From: Pseudomonas sp. PSB18
GTDB taxonomy: Bacteria; Pseudomonadota; Gammaproteobacteria; Pseudomonadales; Pseudomonadaceae
Assembly (NCBI RefSeq): GCF_014596565.1
Contig: NZ_NOIN01000005.1
Span: 389,300-453,299, forward strand
Direction: 5' to 3'
Length of the DNA stretch: 64,000 bases
The notes beneath the pieces are model-generated. The model saw only the letters and a program-made list of their open reading frames with translations. It was not told the origin of the DNA and searched no databases. Positions 14,401 to 23,400 of the stretch are shown here, one piece after another (the first letter of the stretch is position 1; each line of letters opens with the position of its first letter). The position numbers and the translations under genes were made by a program.

Positions 14401-17400
14401 AGTGGTGCAGACTCGCCGCGCTCACCCCCAACCGACGGGCCTGGCTGCGCAGACGATGGCTCAGATCGATGGCGACCTCTTGCCTGGCCTCCTCGACATC
14501 GCTGCCGTCGCCACGCACATCCTGCAAACCGAATGGCAAGGTGGGTTCGTCGATGGCACCCAGCATCTCGTGGAAGAACGCTTCGTGTTCTTCACGGCTC
14601 ACACCCAGGCGGGCCTGGGCCACATAGTTGCGGTACGGCACCGCGTCGCCCAATTGGTCAGCCTGGCCCGACAGGTGTGCCTGCATTTCGTGGCGCACCA
14701 CTTCCAGTGCGGTGTGATCGAGCGCCATGTGATGAAACAACAGGGTCGCCACCCAGCGCCGGTTAGCCCCGTCCTGGGCAAACCTGATGCGCATCAGTGG
14801 AGCCTGGCGGATATCCAGGTGCTGCCGGGTGTTCAACTGAACGGCAACGTCGTCGTCCTCAGACAGCAGCTCCACCTGTTCAATGCCCAGCGAGGCCTCG
14901 CGCCAGACCACTTGCACCGGCTCGTCCAAGCCCTCCCAGGCCATGGCCGTGCGCAGGATGTCATGGCGATCGATCACGCCTTGCAAGGCCTGGGTGAAAT
15001 CGTCCAGGCGTTCGCGGCTGTCGAAGGCGAACTGCGCTTGCAGCACGTAGGGGTCACCCTGTTCGGCCGCCAGGTGATGATAGAGGATGCCCTCTTGCAA
15101 CGGTGCCAGCGGGTAGATGTCCTGGACATTGGCCGCGCCGCCCGGCACGGTCGCGATGATGCGGTCGATGGCGTCCTGGGACAACGTCACCAACGGCAGC
15201 ATGTCGGGGGTAATGCGTTGGCAATCCGACGCAATCAGGTTGGCCGGAACCTTCACCTCATTGCCGCCATCGTTGCCGACAGCCACCGCCAGCGCGGCCA
15301 GGGTCGGTTGGCTGAACAACACGCGCACATCGGCACTCAGGCCGACCTGGCGCATCCGCTCGATCAGGCTGACAGCCAGCAGCGAATGGCCGCCGAGTTC
15401 GAAGAAGTGATCGTGACGACCGATCTGTTGCAGACCTAGCAGGTCCTGCCAGATCTGCGCCAGGACGGTTTCGGTCTCGCCTCGGGGGGCTTCGTAGCCA
15501 CGGGTGATCAGTGCATCGTGTTCCGGCGCCGGCAAGGCCTTGCGGTCGAGCTTGCCATTGGGGGTCAACGGCATGGCATCGAGGCGAACGTAGGCCACGG
15601 GAACCATATATTCCGGTAGCTGCGCTTGGAGATGGCTGCGCAGGGTTTCGATGTCCGCTGTGTCGTTCGCCGGCGTGAAGTAGGCCACCAGGCGCTTGTC
15701 GCCCGGAACGTCTTCACGGGCCAGGACCACCGCTTCTTTCACCGCGTCGTGTTGAGCGAGCTTCGCTTCGATCTCACCCAGTTCGATGCGGAAACCACGG
15801 ATCTTCACTTGATCGTCGTTACGGCCCAAATATTCGATATTGCCGTCCGGGAGATAGCGGCCAAGGTCACCGGTCTTGTACATGCGGGCGTTTGGAACAG
15901 CGCTGAACGGATCCTTGAGGAAACGCTCGGCCGTCAGGTCATCGCGGTTCAGATAACCCCGCGCGACACCGGCACCACCGATGTAGATCTCACCCGGTAC
16001 GCCCATCGGGACCGGTTGCTTGTGCTCATCCAGCAGATAGAACTGGGTGTTCGCGACTGGCTTGCCGATATGGGCGGCAAAGCCGTCTTCCCGGGCCATG
16101 GAGACCCAACTGGAATAGGTCGTGGTTTCCGAAGGACCATAGAGGTTGCACAGGCGCTTGACTGAGGTCTGTTCGAACAGCGCCTCTACCAGGCTGCGCT
16201 TGAGGGCTTCACCGGCCACGTTCACCGTGTCGACGCCCTCACCCAGACCACCGGATTCCAGCAAGGCCTTGAGCGCCGACGGCACGGTGTTGATCAGGGT
16301 GATGTCGTGCTCGCCGTGTTGCAGTTCCAGCACATTAGTGACCACTTCGATGCTGCCGCCCGACGTCAGTGGCGCGAAGCATTCGTACACCGCCAGGTCG
16401 AAGTTCAGCGAGGTCGAGAACAGCGTCTTCGACAAGGTTTGCGCATCGAACGACCGATGGGCCCAGGTGAGGAAGTTCACCGTGTTCCGGTGTTCAATCA
16501 TCACGCCCTTGGGCAACCCGGTCGAACCCGAGGTGTAGATCACGTAAGCCAAGTGCGATGAGGTCAGTTCAGTGACCTCAGGATTCTGGACGGATTCGTC
16601 CTGCCAGAGCCCGCTGCCCAGATCGATCACCGGCATCGAAGCGCCGGCCAACAAACCAACCGTTGCCGATTGGGCCAGCACCACCGCCGGAGCGCTGTCC
16701 TCCAGCATGTAGGCAATCCGATCCACCGGATACGCCGGATCCAGCGGCACATAACCGCCCCCCGCCTTGAGGATCGCCAGCAACCCGACCACCATGTCGA
16801 TACCGCGTTCGACACAGATCGCCACCCGCGAATCCGGCCGCACGCCCTGCCGGCGCAGGTAATGCGCCAGGCGGTTGGCTTGCTCGTTCAGCTCGCGATA
16901 GCCCAGGCGTTGCTCACCATGCCGCACCGCCAGCGCATCCGGCGTGCGCTGCACCTGATCCTCGAACAACCCATGAACGGTCTGTTCCAGCGGATACTCG
17001 GCATCGGTGGCGTTGAAGTCCTGCAGCACCTGCCTGCGCTCGTTTTCAGACAGGATTTCCAGATCGTTGATCGCGGATTCAGGCGCACACTCCAGTGCCT
17101 CCACCAGGCTCGCCAGGGCCGTCTGCATGTAGGCGCCGACCTGGCGGGCATCAACCCCGCCGGCCGTCTGCACGCTCAGCAGGAAGCCTGTGCCCTGGTC
17201 GTCCACCGACAACATGCATGGATAGTTGGTCCGCTCCATGACTTCCAGCACCTGCGTACCGGCCCAGCGGTCGACACTGTCGCCGTCCTGGAGCGGGCTG
17301 TGCCGATAGTTCAACAAGGCACTGAACAGCGGCAGCGAAGCCGGCACCCCACTGCAACGCTGGGCCAGTGCCAGCGAGGCATGTTCGTGGCCCAACAGGG

Positions 17401-20400
17401 CGGTCAGACGCGCGTGGGTCGTCTTGACTCCGGCGCGTACGCTCTGCGCCCCCACATCGACGCGCAACGGCAAGGTATTGATGAACATGCCCAGGGCGCG
17501 ATCCGCGCCCTCGCCGCTCTGCATGCGGCCCAGCAGCACGGTGCCGAAGACCACGTCCTCGCGACCGGACACGCGCCCCAATACCCTTGCCCATGCCAGA
17601 TGATGCAAGGCTGCCGCGCTCACGCCGAGTTGGCGCGCCTGCAGCCGCAGACGCCGGCAAAGATCCGGATCGACGTTCAGCTTGACCTCTTCGACGCCCC
17701 GGCCATCGCCCTGGACTTCCCGCAGGCCGAACGGCAGCGTCGGCTCGTCGACATCAGCGAGCATGTCGCGGAAAAAGCGCTCATGCTGCTCACGCGGCAC
17801 GCCCAACAGGGTTTGCGCCACGTAATTACGGTAAGGCATGGCCGCTTCCAGGCGGCCGCCCTCGCCATTGAGGAACGCCAGCATTTCCTCCTGCATCACG
17901 TCCAGAGCGGTATGGTCCAGGGCGATGTGGTGAAACAGCAGAACCGCGACCCAGCGCTGGTGCACATTGTCCCAGGCACAGGCCAGGCGCATCAGTGGCG
18001 CCTTGTCGAGTTCCAGCCGGCAATGGCGAGGATCGAACAACCCTTGCAACTGCGCTGCGATATCGCCTTTGGCCGGATCGAGGGTCTGCTCTTCGAGCGT
18101 CAACCGGCATTGGCGCAGAACCACCTGCAACGGCGCCTGCAGGCCTTCGCGCAGCAGCGCGGTCCTGAGGATATCGTGCCGGTCGATCACGGCCTGCAAG
18201 GCCGCGACGAAGCCGTCGAGTTGAGCGCGGCTGTCCATCGCGAAGGTGGCTTGCAGCAGGTAGGGATCGCCTTCCTCGGCGGCGATGTGGTGATAGAGAA
18301 TGCCTTCCTGCAACGGCGCCAGGGGGTAGATGTCCTGGACATTGCCGACACCACCCGGCACACCGACGACGATCCGGTCGAGGGTCTCCTGGTCCAGCGT
18401 CACCAGCGGCAGCATCGATGGGGTGATCCGTTCGCAGCCCGCGGCAATGCCGTTGGCCGGTACGCTCACCTCGGCACGACTGCCCACCGCCGCCGCCAGG
18501 GCGGCCAAGGTAGGTTGACCGAACAGCACCCGCACATCGGCGCTCAGTCCAGCTTTGCGCATCAGTTCGATCAGTTTCACCGCCAGCAGCGAATGCCCGC
18601 CCAGTTCGAAGAAATGATCGTGCCGCCCCACTTGCCCGACACCGAGTACGTCAGCCCACAACCCGGCCAGCGTGGTTTCCACCTCGCCCAATGGCGCTTC
18701 ATACGCACGGCTGGCGAAGGCGTCCGCTTCCGGAGCCGGCATTGCGCGGCGGTCGAGTTTGCCGTTGGGTGACACGGGCAGTTTTTCCAGGCGCACGTAG
18801 GCCGCCGGAACCATGTAGTCCGGCAGCAGCGCCTGCAAGTGCGCGCGCAATGCGTCGGCCTCCGGCGCCGCATCCACCGCCTGGGCGGTGATGTAGGCCA
18901 CCAGGCGTTTCTCGCCGGGTTGGTCTTCTCGGGCGACAACGACCGCTTCCTTGACTCCGCCATGTTGGCAGAGCCTGGACTCGATCTCCCCCAGCTCGAC
19001 ACGGAAGCCACGGATCTTGATCTGATCGTCATTGCGGCCCAGGTACTCGATATGGCCGTCGGGCAAGTAGCGGCCCAGGTCACCGGTCTTGTACAGGCGC
19101 GCCTGCTCGTCGACAGCGAACGGATCGCGGACGAAGCGCTCGGCGGTCAAGTCATCGCGGTTCAGGTAACCACGGGCAACACAGACCCCGCCGATGTGGA
19201 TCTCGCCGGCCACGCCGACTGGAACCGGTTGCTGCTGTTCGTCCAGCAGGTAGATACGCGTATTGGCCACCGGCTGGCCGATCGCCGGCAGCGTCGGCCA
19301 GGCCGCGACGTCGTCCGGCAACGTCAGGGCGGTGGTGACGTGGGACTCGGTCGGCCCATAGTGGTTGTGCAGGCGACAGCCATCCAGGCGCTCGAACAAT
19401 GCGCGGATCTGTGGCGTGATGCGCAACTGTTCGCCGGCGGTGATGACATCCTTCAGGTCGCAGGCCAGCGGCGAGCCTTCGCCATCGCCGGCAACCGCTT
19501 CGGCCAGGGCCTGCAGCGCGATGCACGGCAGGTACAGGCGTTCGATGCGCTGTTGGCAGATATGCTCGAACAGACGGTGGAAATTCAGGCGGATGTCGGC
19601 ATGGATCAGCGACAACTCGCCGCCGGCACACAAGGTGCTGAAGACTTCCTGGAACGCCACGTCGAAGCCGAGCGCGGCAAACTGCAGGGTCCGCGCAGCG
19701 GCCCGCCCCTGCTGCGCGGCTTGGTCGATCTGCCACTGCATCAGGTTGACCAGGGCACGGTGCGCCATCGCCACGCCCTTGGGCTGGCCGGTGGAACCCG
19801 AGGTGTAGATGACATACGCCAGGCTGTCGGGGTTCAGGCCGCTCGCCTGGGCGTCCGGGTTGCTGGACGGCTGCCGGTCGATGCCGACGGCGTCACGGTC
19901 CTCACCGTCGAGCAGCAAGGCAGGCACATCGGACGTGGGAAAACGCTCTTGCAGGCTGCGCTGGGTCAGCAGCACCTTCGGTGCGCTGTCCTCCAGCATG
20001 TAGACCAGGCGCTCGGCCGGGTAAGCAGGGTCCAGCGGCACATAGCCGGCACCGGCCTTGAGAATGCCCACCAGCCCCGCCACCATTTCCAGGCTGCGTT
20101 CCACGCAGATCGCCACCCGGTCGTCGGCTCGGACACCCAACTCGATCAAGCGATGGGCGATCTGGTTGGACAGCCGGTTCAGCTCGCCGTAGCTCAGGCT
20201 CTGCCCCTGATACGTCAGCGCAACGATCTCAGGCTGAGCTTCAGCATGGGCCTCGAACAGTTGATGGACCAACAACCCCGACGGGTACACCGCATCGAAG
20301 GCATTGAAGTCATGCAGCAACTGCTGGCGTTCGCTGGCGGGGACAAAGGCCAACGTGTGCAGCGGGGTGTTGCCATCCTGGTCGAGGGCATCGGCCAACG

Positions 20401-23400
20401 CTTCGAGCACGGTGTGCACATAGCCGCAAACCCGTTGCGCACCGATCCCGGCCACGGCTTGCACGGTCAGTCCGAACGAATCACCGAGGTCATCCACCGA
20501 CAGCGACAGCGGGTAGTTGGTCCGTTCTTCGCCGCCGAGAATTTCCGCTCCGGCCCAGATTCTTGCCTGGCCCGCATCCTCGCTCGCCTGTGCCGCCACG
20601 GCGGTCTGCCGATAGTTCATCAACGCACTGAACAACGGTGCCGGCGCCGCAACGCCACTGCACCGCTGCGCCAACGACAACGGCGCATGTTCGTGGCCCA
20701 GCAGCGTCGCCAGCCGGCCATGGGTTGCCTGCAAGGCGGCCAGCACGCCCTGGGTCCCCGCCTCGACCCGCAACGGCAGGGTGTTGACGAACATCCCCAA
20801 GGCATGTCCGGCCTCCTGTCCGCTGTGCAACCGGCCCATCAATACGGTGCCGAACACCACGTCCTGACGACCGGACAAGCGCCCCACCACCTGGCCCCAG
20901 GCCAAGTGGTGCAGGCTGGCGGTGCTCACCCCCAGGCGCCGGGCCTGGGCACGCAGACGCCGGGCCAGCCCGACCTCCAGCGCCAGCGTCGCTTCTTCGA
21001 TGCCGCTGCCGTCGCCCTGCACATCCTGCAGGCCGAACGGCAGCGTCGGCTCGTCGACGTCGCCGAGCATCTCGCTGAAAAACGCCTCATGTTGCTCGGG
21101 ATGACTGTCCAGGCGGACCTGAGCCACGTAGTTGCGGTAAGGCACCGACACCGGCAGCTCCGCCGAACGACCTTGCAGGTGCGCGTCGATTTCCTTGCCC
21201 AGCATGCCGAGGGAGGTGGCGTCATCGATCAGGTGATGGAACAGCAGCACCGCCACCCAACTGCCGCCGGCGGCATCTTCGGCAAAGTGAATACGCATCA
21301 TCGGCGCCTGGCGCAGATCGAAGCGGGTATGGCGGGGGTCGAAGCGGACCTGCAACTGATCGGCGATGTCGCCTTCGGCCGGGTCCAGGACCAGTTCTTC
21401 GACCATCAGGCGCGCCTCGCGCCAGACCACCTGCACCGGTTCACCGAGCCCTTCCCACGCCACCGAGGTGCGCAGGATGTCGTGCCGGGCGATGACCGCC
21501 TGCAAGGCTTGCCCGAACGCGTCCAACTGCTGGCGGGTGCCGAAGCGCAACAGGGCCTGCAGCAGGTACGGATCGCCTTCGCTGGTCGCCAGGTGGTGAT
21601 AGAGGATGCCTTCCTGCAACGGCACCAGGCCGTAGATATCCTGCACATTGTCCGCGCCGCCCGGCACGGTGGCGACTATGCGGTCGATTTCACCCTGGGT
21701 CAGGGTCGCCAAGGGCAGCATGTCCGGGGTAATGCGCTCGACATCCTGGGGAATCCGATTCTCCGGCACCACCACACCGCCGCTGGTGCTCGTGGCAGCG
21801 GCCAGGGTCTCCAGTGTCGGCTGGCCGAACAGCACGCCCACGTCGGCGTTCAGGTCGAGCTGACGCATGCGTTCGATCAGTTTGACCGCCAGCAGCGAGT
21901 GTCCGCCCAGTTCGAAGAAACGGTCGTGGCGGCCCACCTGCTCGACGCCAAGCAACTCGGCCCACAACGCAGCCAGGGTGACTTCAATCCGCCCCACCGG
22001 CGCTTCATAGCTGCGTCGGGCAAAGGCCTGCGAATCGGGCGCCGGCAGCGCCTTGCGGTCGAGCTTGCCGTTGGTGGTCAACGGGAAGGCTTCGAGCATC
22101 ACGAAGGCACTCGGCACCATGTAGTCCGCCAGCGAAGCCAGCAGATGCGTGCGCAGGTCGACAGCGGATGGCTGCGCGTCTTCCCTGGCGATGACATAAG
22201 CCACCAGGCGCTTGTCGCCCGGCTCGTCTTCGCGGGCGATGACCACCGCCTCGCTGACACCTTCGCAAGCCGACAGTGCTGCCTCGATTTCACCCAGCTC
22301 GATACGGAAACCGCGGATCTTCACTTGTTCGTCGTTGCGACCCAGGTATTGCAGTTCACCGTTGTTCAGCCAGCGACCGAGGTCGCCGGTACGGTACATC
22401 CGTGCGTTCGCATCGGTGTCGAACGGATCGGGCAGGAAGCGCGTTTCGTTGAGCTCCGGCCGGTTCAGGTAGCCTCGCGCCACACCGGCGCCCCCAACGT
22501 ACAACTCGCCCTCCACGCCCTTGGGCACCGGCTTGCCGTACTTGTCCAGCAGGTACAGGCGCAGATCGGGAATCCGCTTGCCGATCGGGCTGACACCGAT
22601 CAACTGGGCATCGGCCGCTTGCAGCGCACGATAGGTCACATGCACCGTGGTTTCGGTGATGCCGTACATGTTCACCAGTTGCGTACCGGCGTTGATTTCC
22701 CGGGCGTACCACGGTTTGAGAATGCCGGTTTCCAACGCCTCGCCGCCGAAAATCACCTGGCGCAGGCTGTGCCTCAGCTCGCTTTCGCCCTGGGCCGCGA
22801 TCAACTGGCGGAATGCGCTCGGCGTCTGGTTCAGCACCGTGACACCCGCCTCGCACAACAGCGCGTAGCAGTCCTGCGGCGAACGGCTGACCAGTTGCGG
22901 CACCACCAATAGGCGACCGCCATGGGTCAGCGCGCCCCAGATTTCCCAGACCGAAAAGTCGAAGGCGAAAGAATGGAACAGCGCCCAGACGTCTTGCGGG
23001 CCGAAATCGAACCACGGCTGGGTGGCCGAAAACAACCGCGCCACATTGCGATGCTCGACCATCACGCCCTTGGGCAGGCCGGTCGAACCCGAGGTATAGA
23101 TCACGTAGGCCAGGTGATGGGAGGCCAGGGTGCCGATATTCGGATCGTGCCGTGGCTGCTCGGCAAAGCCTGCGGCCTCTGGCTGATCGAGCAACAGCAC
23201 CGGGACAGACAGCGCAGGCACTTGGTCTTGCAGCGCCGCTTGGGTGAGCAACGCCACCGGCGAACTGTCCTCGAGCATGAAGGCCAGCCGGTCCTGGGGA
23301 TAGGCCGGGTCCAGCGGCACATAGCCGGCACCGGACTTCAGGATGCCCAACAGGCCGATGATCATGTCCAGACCGCGTTCGACGCAGATGGCTACCCGGT

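Noticed and set aside
482..22912. Very long plus-strand frames opposite the NRPS (594, 1,096, 672 and 1,357 codons)
   Set aside because: They are antisense shadows of a GC-rich gene with strong third-position bias; their translations are rich in His, Gln and Arg, repeat with the module period and resemble no family.
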